A stretch of DNA of 64,000 bases from the NCBI GenBank assembly GCA_018806915.1, contig JAGKQI010000089.1, forward strand, positions 124,001 to 188,000, given 5' to 3'. The number at the start of each line of letters is the position of its first letter. Within the stretch, counting starts at the first letter, position 1. Below, in pieces: positions 10,145-20,594 of this stretch. This stretch comes from Phytophthora colocasiae (Eukaryota > Oomycota > Peronosporomycetes > Peronosporales > Peronosporaceae). A program made the position numbers and the translations under genes. The notes beneath the pieces were generated by a model. The model saw only the letters and a list, made by a program, of their open reading frames with translations, searched no databases and had not been told where the DNA came from.

Positions 10145-13100
10145 ATGAAGAGCATCCGGAACTCGTTTGACAACGACTTACTGGAGACGCTGTGTGAAGT
10201 GAATTGGGGTGTCGCCAAGGACGATCTGACAGACGAATTCCTACTTGAGCAGATACACGCTATCACTGACAGCTACCAAAACCAAGTACTACCGCCGGTG
10301 AATGAGCTATTTGTTTCAGACGGAGCTGTGGATGGATATGAGCAACACGGACATTACCTCGCGGGTGACCAACTACTTTATGCTGTGCAACACTTTGATT
10401 AAGAAGTGGATTCAGTTTTTGATGAGGAAAAAGGCATGAAGAAGAAGTGTGAGCTGCTCGTAAACTCGCTACCGGCCACTCTGAAAGAAAGTTAAGAATG
10501 AAATTGACTATCGTTTCCCGGAAGCGCAGAGCAAACGTGAGGAAGTTGTACAAGTTAATTTGTCAACAGGCATTGAGGAAGCCATTGAACACCGAGCGCT
10601 GGCGAAGGAACTGAGTTCGACGCGTAAGCAGAAAAGTCAGGATAAGTCTCAGCCATTTCGGAAGAATAAGCGCATACACATCGGTGAGCAGAAGAAGTCT
10701 GACAAAGCGCAAAGGAAAGTCGAGCAGTCGCATGCTGAGAGCTCAAGCAAAAAACAAGAAAGAGCAATCAAGTTCTAAAGGAGCGCCAAAGACGGGCTGC
10801 TTTCACTGTGGAGGAGCCCACTACCTTAGTGGATGCCCAACAGCGACCAAGGAAGATCGAGAACGGTCACAACCCCACACAGAAGAAAAAAGTGGGGATC
10901 CTTCCGCAGGGAGGCACCGCTAATCTGAGAAGACTTGCAGAATGCCTGCCGACACAATCGCGCTCTATTGTGTTGGAAGACGCTTTCAAAGTGGATTTCT
11001 GCGCTGACAGTGGTGCGGACAGGTCTGGAATGAGTATGATGGTGTATGAACGATTCGTGAAAAACGGTCCGGAGGCAGAAAAAGCTGTGAGGTTGGAGGA
11101 ACCACTCATGTGCAAAAGCGTGCTGACGGACAGCCAATTGAAGCGAAAATGACTGTGAATTTGCGTCTCAAGTTGACTACGGTCGCAGGCACGGTTCGAT
11201 TGCTAAACCAGTTGAGTGTCCTCGTCATTCCTGGTGACTCCACTGAGTTCCTTACTTGGCAACGATGTATATTGACGATGCTAGGTATTGACGTGTTGAG
11301 GCAATTGACTTGCTAGTGGCTAATACAATACGAGATGAACGAGATGATGAATTCGATGATGAGGATGAACCGCAGATTGGTTCTAGCGCTGGATTAAGTG
11401 AAGAAGTTCTTCGTTGAAGTGGAAAATGATTGATCGAGCTGTGGAAAATGGATTCCCCAAATAAATTGGTGCCTTCTACTCCGCAGGATTGCGACTCGGT
11501 TTGATCTATGGAGGCTTCGACTAGGAGATGACCCGCCGGCCCGCGTACCACCGATGAAGATACGCCCTGAAGCCAGGAGCGAAACGTTACCGATGTAAGG
11601 CTCGGAAGTACCCTCCTGAGGTACGGAAAGTTTCTCGACGAGTTCAACGACGATCTGGTCAAGTTGGGCTGGGTCTATGAGAACGCCGAAAGTCGGTGGG
11701 CTTGTCCAGCCCTTCCCGTGCGCAAGTCAGGAGGTGAATTTCGACAAACGTCAGATTACAAGCCTGTCAACGCTGACATCGAAGCAATTGTCGGAGTGAT
11801 GCCTAACTTGCAGGTCGATCTTGAAAATGTGGAAGGAGCTCGGTTTTTCGGTTTGTTTGATTTTATAAAAGGATACTGGCAGTTGGCGTTGGCTGAGGAG
11901 TGTCAGGAGGGCTGTCACACATGACACACAGGAAAGTCTACACGCCACGCCGCGTACCCTGGGATGTACGGACGCAGCTTTGTTTTTCAGTCAACAATCC
12001 AGAAATGCTTAGAGGAATTGCTTCACAAGCACTTGCTCGTGTGGATAGATGACTTGCTTCTGTATGCTCGAGATGCAAGAACCTACCTAGTGAAGCTCGA
12101 ACGATTATTTGAGCTGCTTGATTTCTTCGGATTCAAGCTTAGCCCGAAGAAGTCCTGCTTATTTGCACAAGAAGTTCGGTGGTGTGGAAAATTAATTAAT
12201 GGTGACGGGGTGCATCATGACCCGGAACGAGTACGAGCTCTACAATCTATGCCATACCCGCGGTCAGCAGGCGAACTACAACAATTCCTGTGCGCTACAG
12301 AATTGGATGAGAGACTCCTAATCGACTACGCAAGAGTGGCTCGGCCACTGCAGGACTTGTTAGATGACGCAATGTCCCGAGCCTCCAAACGTACCAAACG
12401 GGCTGCCGCCAGTGTGGAAATCGAGTTGAGTGCTATACACAGAGATGCATTCGACGAAATGAAAGCAAAGCTATCACAAAGTGTGACACTGGCGCACCCA
12501 AAAGCAGGAGCACAGATGTGCGTGTTAACGGACGCCTCAGACATTGGGTGGAGCTTGCTGGTGACTCAAGTGGAGAACTGGAAACCTAAACTAGAGGTGT
12601 GAGCAAGCCCACGAGATGCTTATCTGTTTGAGTGGCACTTTTACTGGGGCGCAGCGAAATTGGAGCATCATTGAGAAGGAAGCTTACCCAATCGTCTGCG
12701 CATGTGACAAACTAAGCTACCTTCTGCTTCGCCCAAACGGCTTCAAGCTCTACTGTGACCACCGGAATTTAATCTACGTGTTCGCACCTGGGCAAGAAGT
12801 GAAAAAGCATATCCGCGGTAAACTGCTGCGGTGGGCGACGAAACTGATGGAATATCATTACGAGATTGAGCATATAGATGGAGAGTCAAACGTGGGCGGA
12901 TATGGTATCGCGATGGGCTGGAAACCATGATCCAGCTGTACGTTTGAACGTGATGAAACTACGGAAACGTAGCAGAGATGATCGTAATGGAGACAGCATA
13001 CCCCGCGTAAACGAACTCGTCGGGCCGTTGGCAGATCACAGTTAGTGGAGCAGCAACATACCGATCTCCCGGCACACTTGCACAGACTTCGACCGCTCGA

Positions 13101-14611
13101 TGACCCAGATTTTGAGTGGCCAACGTGGGCGGCTATCCGTGCTGAACAAGTGAAACATGCAGACTGTAGACCGGTACGCACGTGTGGTGATGATGATCAA
13201 GGCTGGTACATTGATGATAAAGTGTGGATACCAGAAAATCGAACGGGCTAATTCAGCGGTTGCTGGTAGTGGCACACTGTGGCTCACTGCAGGGGACACC
13301 GCGGACGAGATGCCATGCTCACATCCCTAAGGCGGCTTTCTCATTGACCGACAGCGAGAACGTTTGGATACGTTCCTGGCAAACTGACTAAAGTGCAAAC
13401 ACGTCAAAGGAGGCAAGATTATTCAACGTCCATGGGGAGAAACGTACCGGAACACTGAACGTAATGGCGCGTGGAATTTCGACTTTTGAGTCTCGGGGAC
13501 ACTTTTGCTGGGGATTGTTATTTGTTAGTACTCAAAGACGAGGCTACATTTCACGGAACTGACACCGTGTGCAGATCCAACTAGTGGCGTTGCAGTGAGG
13601 CGATACTAGCGTGGCATAGTAGATTCTGGAGCCCTGCCTGTATGGATTAGCGACCAAGGCTCGCACTTTACAAGCGAAGTTGTCGCGGAAGTGTGTAGGC
13701 GACTGAAGGCCAGCCATGACTTCACGGTGGCATATAGCCCGTGGATAAATGGAAGTGTTGAACGGGTGAACAGAGATATCATTCAAGTTCTTCGTGTCTT
13801 GTGCCTCGAGTATAAGGTGAACACTCACGACTGGACGTACTTCGTACCTGTTCTACAGGCAAGCCTTAATCATACACCGGTTCCGTCACTAGGGAATCGA
13901 GCACCTGTTGAGCTGTTTTGCGGGCTACTCCGGCAACGCCGCTGACGTTCTGCGTTGACACCAAACAACGGCGAGTCGTGACGGTACCAATGCAGAAAGC
14001 TTCAATCTCGAAATGGTTAGACGAGTTGAAAGCCAGCATCCGTGAGATGCACAGACCAATGACAATGGCACGCAACAAACAGACACAGAGAAATAAGAAG
14101 ATGCAGAAGTATGCACGACGGCCCAATTTCGGCGTCGGCGACTACGTCCTCAGGTCAAGGGTCGACCCGAAGCACTACGATAAATTGTTGGTGACCTGGG
14201 TGGGACCATTACCAGGTTACACGAGCTGACAAACACTCCTTTGGTGTCCGACATCTACTAACGGGGAGGAAAGGGACATACATCCTTCTCGGCTAAAAAT
14301 TTTATGCTGACAGTTCGTTGGAAATTACGGAAGAACTGCGGGAGCACATCGGCGCCCAAGGAGTGGTGCTAACGGTGTCTAAGCTAAACGAATATCGTTG
14401 GTGCTAAGAGAAACAGGACTACGAAGTGTTGGTTAGCTGGAGAGGTCTCGAATCGATTGAAGACTCTTGGGAACCAACTCGGCAACTGCGGAAGGACATT
14501 CCTGTTTTGCTATCGCAGTATGCAGACAAAACAAGAGACCCAAAGTTCGTGCAGTACGTGGCAACAGTTGGCAAAACCAAGGCACGAACGAACAGAGCCA
14601 AGAAAACCTAA
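10145..14611 (+). pseudogene. broken gag-pol of the gypsy element
   Basis: Successive fragments lie in different frames, broken by stops. 10145-10402 is gag-like. At about 10790-10860 there is a CCHC knuckle (GCFHCGGAHYLSGCP). Near 11000 is a protease site (FCADSGADRSG). 11664-11924 holds RT fingers (LPVRKSGGEFRQTSDYKPVN, LFDFIKGYWQLAL). 11964-12602 holds the RT palm with the active site as VWIDDLLLYA, running into RNase H. 12616-12930 is RNase H (FKLYCDHRNLIYVF, IEHIDGESNVGGYG). At 13620-13945 are integrase core pieces (ISDQGSHFTSEV, YSPWINGSVERVNR). 14426-14611 is chromodomain-like (VSWRGLESIEDSWEP). No full-length polyprotein can be made, so any recent movement needed enzymes supplied in trans. 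Confidence 0.85.
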
Positions 14612-14647
14612 GGTGGCCGACAGAGTGGTCAAGGCTTAGGAGGGCAG

Positions 14648-14863
14648 TGTAGTGGAGGTTACAAGACCAAGCCTTTTCCCACTACCTGGAACATCGCAGA
14701 TGCGATGTTGAGCTGGCATGTAGGAGTTAGGAAACCACTGAAGCTCGACGGGTGGAGCTGATCAGTGAGGCAGAGTACATTTTACCTACTTGAACTCAAT
14801 AGACTGAGGGAATTACCAGGAAGCGCCGGCTTCCCTAACAGAGTTTCGCTCAGACCTACTACA
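14648..14863 (+). repeat. 3' LTR, 216 bp
   Basis: Identical to the 5' LTR at 9599-9814 and followed directly by the GGTCC target duplication. Confidence 0.95.
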
Positions 14864-15347
14864 GGTCCCGACGATGGAGGACCTGCAGAAGCTACCGTAC
14901 CTGGAGGCTGTTGTGAAGGAGAGTCTGCGTCTGCACATGGCGGCGACGAACCGCATGGCCAACGTGTCAACGTCATTGAGTGACGGCACATTCGTACCCG
15001 AGGGCTGCGCCGTTATGATCCCAATCTACGCGGCCGCACGGGTGAAAAACGTGTGGGGTGAGGACGCCGCAGACTTCAATCCGGAGCGTTGGATCGACCC
15101 CAACACCGGGAAAGTAAAGCCCGTGTCCCCGTTCAAGTTCTTCACGTTCGCAGCTGGTCCTCGCCAGTGTCTGGGCATGCGCTTCGCCCTGCTGCAGATC
15201 CAGACGACCGTCGCTGTGCTCTTTAGCCGCTTCGACCTCAAGACGCAGGAGAACCCGTTCGACCTCACGTACGATTTCGCCATCACATTGCCGGTCAAGG
15301 GCCCACTCAACGTCACCGTGCGCGAGATCACGCCCGCCGCTTTCTAA

Positions 15348-15724
15348 GTAACTCTATCAATTTCAATTGCGTTTGATCCGATAAGGTCCACTCGATCCTG
15401 AATACGCCTTCCATCTGCGCAAGGAGAAAGCTTTGGCCGCCAACTACATGTACCGACAACCGACACCCTCGTGGCGTTCCCACTTGGTCGGTCAAAGAGG
15501 CTTGGCTCATGTTGCAGTCGACCAAAGCGGCTTCATGTTTCCTAGCGCGGCGTTGTTAGCTCCACGCAGCTGCAACTGGACTCGTCGACAATGCAAAAGC
15601 CTGGCGCCTCGACGTCCCTTCTCCGCTGTAGTTGAAGTGAGGAGCCATGAGAGCCAATGAGCTCCATGAGCTGGTCCTCGCGTCGTGCAAATCTGTAGTG
15701 GCCACTCCCTTCGTGCCTCGATTA
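15348..15724. other. intergenic between P450 copy 1 and a transposon
   Basis: 3' flank of P450 copy 1. No credible coding potential or repeat seen. Confidence 0.4.
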
Positions 15725-15904
15725 TTGTACTCTGCAGAAGTGAAGACACCAGTAACTTTTTCCCGCACACGTTTTGACGCATTGCGGTTCGAATACTTAA
15801 GTATTAAAGCTATAGAGAAAATAAAACATGGAATTGATAGCTGGGGGCGCCCTACACGCTATGCGCACGATCTTTCATCTCATAAGTTCGTTCATTCAGC
15901 AAAA

Positions 15905-16437
15905 ATGAACGCCGAACGCCACGAGTTTAGCAGTGGAGAAAAAAAAATGATGGTGAAGAACCATGCATTTTTCACTCTACAGAAAAATCAAGGGCTCTAT
16001 CGCGGAAAGCGCACGAGGGAATCGGTTGCTGAGTGTCTTAGCTGCTCCCTAAAAACAGTTTCGCGCGTAATGGCGCACTACAACGCCAACTAGTGTTGTT
16101 AATTACCGTGGTATTACCTCCTAATAACTACCACGTGGGAATTTGGCAGGTATTACTGAACGGTAATAGGCCCAGGTGTATTGTAAAATTTGCATTTGGG
16201 TCGACAATTATCACATTCCGATGTGAACTTCAACGATGTCGTAAGCTAATATTCCTTGCCACACCACTATTACACAAAAGGTAATCCCACTACTACCGTG
16301 GTATGGAGAGGTAATACCGGCGAAGTGGTATTCCCACGGTATTGATTTCATCCAATACTAACGCCAACCCGGACACCGACTTCCCCGTAAATTTGACTGT
16401 TCTGATATGCTGCAAGACCTGTATTAATTAATGCTGA
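15905..16437 (+). pseudogene. transposase N-terminal fragment, split by a nested element
   Basis: From the ATG at 15905 a basic N-terminal region (SSGEKKMMVKNHAFF) leads into a helix-turn-helix-like segment (TRESVAECLSCSLKTVSRVM). The frame is cut at AHYNAN by the 269-bp insert and resumes after it with NPDTDFPV at about 16366, with the 9-bp duplication encoding the shared Asn-Ala-Asn part. After that the frame soon ends (stop near 16425). The catalytic DDE/DDD domain is missing. Confidence 0.6.
16091..16359. mobile_element. nested 269-bp MITE with 9-bp target duplication (MULE-like)
   Basis: Flanked by the direct repeat AACGCCAAC at 16082-16090 and 16360-16368. Its ends are imperfect inverted repeats (left TAGTGTTGTTAATTACCGTG; right, read inward on the other strand, AGTATTGGATGAAATCAATA then CCGTGG). 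Further GGTAATACC-type inverted motifs lie inside. A 9-bp duplication is the usual mark of Mutator-like elements. It has no ORF. Confidence 0.75.
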
Positions 16438-16983
16438 TTAAAAACAGGAACATACAAGCAATAGGGGGAGACCTATAATAACCTCTTTAAAATTGTTTCA
16501 AATCATTGTAGATGAAAGTGTGCAATCGCGAATTGATCGGCAATTGCCGCCCTTTCACGTGAAATCCCACATGTTTGCACTGCTTAGCCAATAGCATGGC
16601 TGTATTTGAAGCAACCCTACTCACCAGACTTTGGCGAGTTCCGAATTACATTTTTTGCGCGCTCGTAGCGTTAAAACCACGCCGAATTAGCCAAAACCGA
16701 CCTCATTTTTGAACTCAGCGGGCAAAGTTACCCTATATATCTAACTATCACTATAGGTTTTATAAAGCTAAAGCGTTCATTTTGGGCGCTAAATCTTGGT
16801 GTCTTCACTTCTGCAGAGTACAATAGATAAGGGAGACATGTGCAGCACTTCAGACGATCCGAAAGCAAATTGCCTGCATCCGAAGCAGTGGAGATTCTAG
16901 GAAACGTTCTTGCTGATCCCTTGAGGTGGTGCGGATCACCACTTTGGAATTCGCTTCCAACCTCCCAAGTCGCGCGTTTTATC

Positions 16984-18564
16984 ATGTGGGGAATCGCTCA
17001 GCACCAAGTGAATGAACGGCAGGCAGTTTTTGCCGCAGGAGCTCTCAGTGGCCTATACCTGAGTTACAAGTTGCTGTCGGCTGTGTACAAGGAGATGAAG
17101 ATCACCCGTGCATTGGACTCGCAAGGACTGTACCGCCCCAAGTCGACGCTTCCGATCCTGGGAAACACACTGGACGTCATGTTCTTCCAGAAGGACCGAC
17201 TGCAGGACTGGATGGCCGAGCAGAGTCAAATTACCGAGGGAAAACCTTGGGTACTCAGCATCATTGGACGTCCGCAAACGATCATCATCACGTCGCCTGA
17301 GGCCTGCGAAGACGTCTTTAAGGCGCAGTTCGACAACTTCGGACGGGGTGACGAGCTCGTGGATCTCCAACACGACATCTTCGGAGAGGGAGTTGCTGGA
17401 GTGGATGGAGAGAAGTGGCTGAAGCAACGACGAATTGCCAGTCACATGTTCTCCATGAAGATGCTGCGAGACGTCATGGACGAGGTGATCATCGAGAAGT
17501 CCATGAAGCTTCGCGACGTCCTCGCTCAATGCGCGAAAGAAGGTCGCGTGGTGTCCATGAAATCCCTCCTGGGTAAGTTTTCGAGTGACGTCTTCACTAA
17601 GATCGGCTTCGGCGTGGACTTGCACGGTCTCGATGGAGATATTAACGCGGAAATGGACCACCCATTCATCGAAGCTGTCGACGGCTACGCAGAAGTCTTT
17701 GGTGCTCGTTTGCAGTCGCCCATGTGGTTCTGGAAGCTCAAGCGTTTCCTCAACATTGGCGACGAGCGTATGCTCAAGCGGTGCATTAAGGTAGCCACGG
17801 ATCTGCTGAACGAAGTCATGCTCAAGTCTATGGCGAACAAAACTGCCGAGGACTGGAACACCAAGACGGATCTACTCACGCTCTTTGTGGACTCGACCGG
17901 CAACACGGACTCGTCCGACCTGCGTGACGCTATGATGAACTTCTTCCTGGTCGGAAAGGAGACTACGAGCTTCAGCATGGCGTGGGTCATCGTGAACCTC
18001 AACCGCCACCCGCGTGTGCTGGCCAAACTGCGCCAGCAGATCCGTGAGAACCTACCGGAGCTTATGACCGGTGAGATGCAGGTACCAACAATGGAGGATC
18101 TGCACAAGGTCCCGTACATCGAGGCCGTGCTCAAGGAGAGTCTCCGGTTGTACATGACTGGCGTTCACCGCACGCCCTTCCGCTCCACAACGCTGCGTGA
18201 GGGCACGTTCGTCCCGTTCGGCTCGTACGTGGTCATGTCGGTGTATGCCGCTGCACGCGTCAAGAACGTGTGGGGAGAAGACGCCGCCGAGTACAACCCG
18301 GACCGCTGGATCGACGAGGAGACCGGCAAGATGAAGTTTGTCAACCCGTTCCAGTTTATAACGTTCGGCGGAGGTCCCCACCAGTGCATTGGCATGCGCT
18401 TCGCTCTGCTGGAGATGCAGACCGTCATTGCTGTGCTCTTCAGTCGCTTTGATATTAAGACGGTCGAGGACCCGTTCAAGATCACGTACGACTACAGCGT
18501 CACGCTGCCTGTTAAGGGTCCTCTCGAGTGCACCATCCAAGAAGCGGCCGCCCCCGCCTATTAA
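16984..18564 (+). CDS. cytochrome P450 copy 2
   Basis: A 526-residue, intronless ER monooxygenase, and the only member of the trio lying entirely between transposon insertions. I start at the ATG at 16984 because MWGIAQHQVNERQAVF aligns with MWWLTQHQVNQREVTL of copy 1; the frame is open back to 16840 but that extension has no counterpart. Landmarks are the membrane anchor GALSGLYLSYKLL, the I-helix GKETTSFSM (Glu replaces Asp), the ExxR motif KESLRLYM, YNPDRWID, and the heme loop FGGGPHQCIGMRF. It is closest in this window to copy 1 and likely arose by tandem duplication. A fatty-acid or alkane hydroxylase-like role is inferred from the clan resemblance only. Confidence 0.93.
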   Translation: MWGIAQHQVNERQAVFAAGALSGLYLSYKLLSAVYKEMKITRALDSQGLYRPKSTLPILGNTLDVMFFQKDRLQDWMAEQSQITEGKPWVLSIIGRPQTIIITSPEACEDVFKAQFDNFGRGDELVDLQHDIFGEGVAGVDGEKWLKQRRIASHMFSMKMLRDVMDEVIIEKSMKLRDVLAQCAKEGRVVSMKSLLGKFSSDVFTKIGFGVDLHGLDGDINAEMDHPFIEAVDGYAEVFGARLQSPMWFWKLKRFLNIGDERMLKRCIKVATDLLNEVMLKSMANKTAEDWNTKTDLLTLFVDSTGNTDSSDLRDAMMNFFLVGKETTSFSMAWVIVNLNRHPRVLAKLRQQIRENLPELMTGEMQVPTMEDLHKVPYIEAVLKESLRLYMTGVHRTPFRSTTLREGTFVPFGSYVVMSVYAAARVKNVWGEDAAEYNPDRWIDEETGKMKFVNPFQFITFGGGPHQCIGMRFALLEMQTVIAVLFSRFDIKTVEDPFKITYDYSVTLPVKGPLECTIQEAAAPAY

Positions 18565-18808
18565 GCGCGTAACTAAGCTGCATATTCTTATCAACGATAA
18601 TAAATTCCTTCACCATTTCGAGTCCCTGTTGCAGTGAACTGCAGTCAAAGGCGTCATCCGTTGGTGACCTTGGGCAGATGTTGAAGGACGTTTACCGCGG
18701 ACCTCCACGACGGGATCAGCTGGAGGGTTCTCGCTCTCGACTATAGTCTCCTCTCTTCCTCGACGTCAGCCGATTCCGGCGGGCTGAACGCATTGCGGAA
18801 TTGGCGCA

Positions 18809-20392
18809 ATGTGGACGATCAATCAGTACGTGGAGTTCGACAAGGCAGCGGCCACCGTTGCATTTGTGACGGTCGTGTACGTCGGGTGGAATGTGGCGTC
18901 GGCCGTCGTGGAGAGACGCGCGGTGAACAAGGTGTTGGCTGACCAAGGGGTCTACGAGCCACCGTCGTTGCCTGTGCTGGGTCACACGCTGGAGCTGGCG
19001 AGCAACAAGGAGCGCTTCCACGACTGGTTCTACGAGAAGAGTCTTGCTGCTGGGGGGCGACCGTGGGTTCTCCGAATCATCGGCCGACCGCCGACAATTG
19101 TGCTGACGTCGCCTAAAGAGATCGAAGAAGTGTTTAAGACCCACGTGGATATCTTCGAAAAGGGTCCGGACATTCGTGACATCGGCCACGACTTCTTTGG
19201 AAACGGAATTGTTGGGGTGGACGGTGAGCAATGGCGTCAACAGAGACGCATCGCCAGTCACTTGTTCTCTATGAATATGCTTCGAGACAAAATGGATGCT
19301 GTGGTGATCGAGAAAGCGCTGCAGCTCCGTGACGTGTTGGCGGAATGTGCTCGTCTGAACAAACCTGTGAGTATGAAGTCGTTGGTCTCCAAGCTGTCGA
19401 GTGATGTGTTCACAAAAATTGGCTTTGGTGTGGACCTGGAAGGATTAAAAGGCGACGTGGACGTGGAGATGGATCACCCGTTCATCAACGCTGTGGAGAC
19501 TATGGGCTACGTCTTCCAGTCTCGCCTGCAGAGCCCCATGTGGCTGTGGCGCTTTAAAAAACGCTTTGGCTTGGCGGAGGAGGGTGAACTCCGGAAAGCC
19601 CAAAAGATCGTACATGACCTCGTGATGGAGATCATGAAGAAATCCATCGCCGACAAGAATTCTTCTACGAGTTCCAAGGTGGAGAAGGACCTGATTACGC
19701 TCTTTATGGAGACAATGGACAGCTCTGCCGACGTGATGGAGGTACGCGACGCCGTTATGAACTTCTTCCTGGCCGGCAAGGACACGACATCTTTCAGTAT
19801 GTCCTGGATGATCGTCAATATGAACCGGTACCCGCGTGTGCTCGACAAGATCAGAGCAGAGATCAATGCCAACCTGCCGGAACTGGTCACAGGTGAGCTG
19901 GAAGCCCCTACAATGGCGGATCTACAGAAGCTTCCGTACTTAGAAGCGGCTATGAGGGAGAGTCTTCGTCTGTACATGGCTACCGTCCACCGTGCACCAA
20001 ACCAGTCCGTCACATTGGACGGCGGTCTCCATGTTCCGTTTGGGACGCATGTGATTGTGCCTACGTACGCAATGGGGCGGATGACAACCGTGTGGGGTGA
20101 AGATGCTGGTGAATATCGTCCGGAGCGCTGGATCGATGAGAACGGCAACGTCATTAAGATGTCCCCGTTCAAGTTCTTCAGTTTCCTGGCTGGACCGCAT
20201 CAATGTCTCGGAATGCGCTTCGCTCTGCTGGAGATGTTGACTGTAATGGCTGTGCTGTTCAGCCGCTTCGACAACAAGACGGTTGAGGATCCATTCCAGA
20301 TCACGTACGATTTCAGCGTGACGCTGCCTGTTAAGGGTCCGTTGATGGCCAACATCCACGATCGCTCTACTTCGACTGCAGCGAGCAGCTAA
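18809..20392 (+). CDS. cytochrome P450 copy 3
   Basis: A 527-residue, intronless P450, 244 bp downstream of copy 2 and in the same orientation. It has the anchor VAFVTVVYVGWNVASAVV, the conserved RRIASHLFSMNMLRD segment shared with the other copies, I-helix AGKDTTSFSM, ExxR as RESLRLYM, YRPERWID, and heme loop FLAGPHQCLGMRF. It is more diverged from copies 1 and 2 than they are from each other (for example a KFKKRFGL-like basic stretch and a Ser/Thr-rich tail). Just upstream of the ATG is GCATTGCGGAATT, which loosely resembles the oomycete Inr-type core promoter; this is a guess. All catalytic motifs are intact. Confidence 0.93.
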   Translation: MWTINQYVEFDKAAATVAFVTVVYVGWNVASAVVERRAVNKVLADQGVYEPPSLPVLGHTLELASNKERFHDWFYEKSLAAGGRPWVLRIIGRPPTIVLTSPKEIEEVFKTHVDIFEKGPDIRDIGHDFFGNGIVGVDGEQWRQQRRIASHLFSMNMLRDKMDAVVIEKALQLRDVLAECARLNKPVSMKSLVSKLSSDVFTKIGFGVDLEGLKGDVDVEMDHPFINAVETMGYVFQSRLQSPMWLWRFKKRFGLAEEGELRKAQKIVHDLVMEIMKKSIADKNSSTSSKVEKDLITLFMETMDSSADVMEVRDAVMNFFLAGKDTTSFSMSWMIVNMNRYPRVLDKIRAEINANLPELVTGELEAPTMADLQKLPYLEAAMRESLRLYMATVHRAPNQSVTLDGGLHVPFGTHVIVPTYAMGRMTTVWGEDAGEYRPERWIDENGNVIKMSPFKFFSFLAGPHQCLGMRFALLEMLTVMAVLFSRFDNKTVEDPFQITYDFSVTLPVKGPLMANIHDRSTSTAASS

Positions 20393-20594
20393 CTGGGAAC
20401 AAAACTACTGCGTTAAACGCCTTTGTCAATGAATTACATGTACAATCAGATCAACTAAAAAACAGTTTCGGGAAAAAATGGTTTTAGCTTAGGAATATAG
20501 CCGAGTGTCAAAGTCTGCAGCAGTAGGACACCTACGTGTGATACCTTCCTTACTGCTGCTTAGTTCGCCACCCGCCGCCAGTTAATCTGGCCGC

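Larger units (their letters stand above)
9599..14863 (+). mobile_element. Ty3/gypsy LTR retrotransposon inserted in P450 copy 1
   Basis: A 5,265-bp element with two 216-bp LTRs that begin TG and end CA. It is flanked by the 5-bp target duplication GGTCC at 9594-9598 and 14864-14868. The internal region, read left to right, carries gag-like, zinc-knuckle, protease, RT, RNase H, integrase and C-terminal chromodomain remnants, the order of Ty3/gypsy chromodomain elements. A purine-rich run just before the right LTR (gaggctta then ggagggcag) is the likely polypurine tract. No clear tRNA-type primer binding site follows the left LTR. Confidence 0.93.
8494..15347 (+). pseudogene. cytochrome P450 copy 1, split by an LTR retrotransposon
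   Basis: Coding segments are 8494-9598 and 14869-15347. Without the insert and one copy of its target duplication they form a 527-residue P450 in one frame, the same length as copies 2 and 3. It has an N-terminal anchor (VGALGAIYVSYKVL), I-helix SKDTTS, ExxR helix KESLRLHM, PERW (FNPERWID), and heme loop FAAGPRQCLG with the thiolate Cys. It resembles CYP86/CYP52-clan fatty-acid hydroxylases in the RRIASHLFSMKMLRD and GKDTTSF-type contexts. The element enters between the codons for GEIEV and PTMED, so the native transcript lacks the ExxR and heme regions. A truncated 370-residue product ending in IEVL would be inactive. No other lesion is visible, which suggests recent loss, possibly polymorphic. 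Confidence 0.9.
15725..16823 (+). mobile_element. Tc1/mariner-like element relic with TA target duplication
   Basis: A 1,099-bp element bounded by 27-bp perfect inverted repeats (15725-15751 and 16797-16823, outer end TTGTACTCTGCAGAAGTGAA), each flanked outside by TA (15723-15724 and 16824-16825). A TA duplication and this end layout fit the Tc1/mariner superfamily. It contains only the N-terminal DNA-binding part of a transposase plus a nested 269-bp element, so it is non-autonomous. It lies about 160 bp upstream of the start of P450 copy 2 and could affect that promoter. Confidence 0.8.

Noticed and set aside
16840..16983. 48-residue N-terminal extension of P450 copy 2
   Set aside because: No counterpart in copies 1 and 3; the aligned start is at 16984.
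17053..17661. 202-codon ORF antisense to P450 copy 2
   Set aside because: Mirror of the GC-rich P450 coding frame; similar shadows occur opposite copies 1 and 3.
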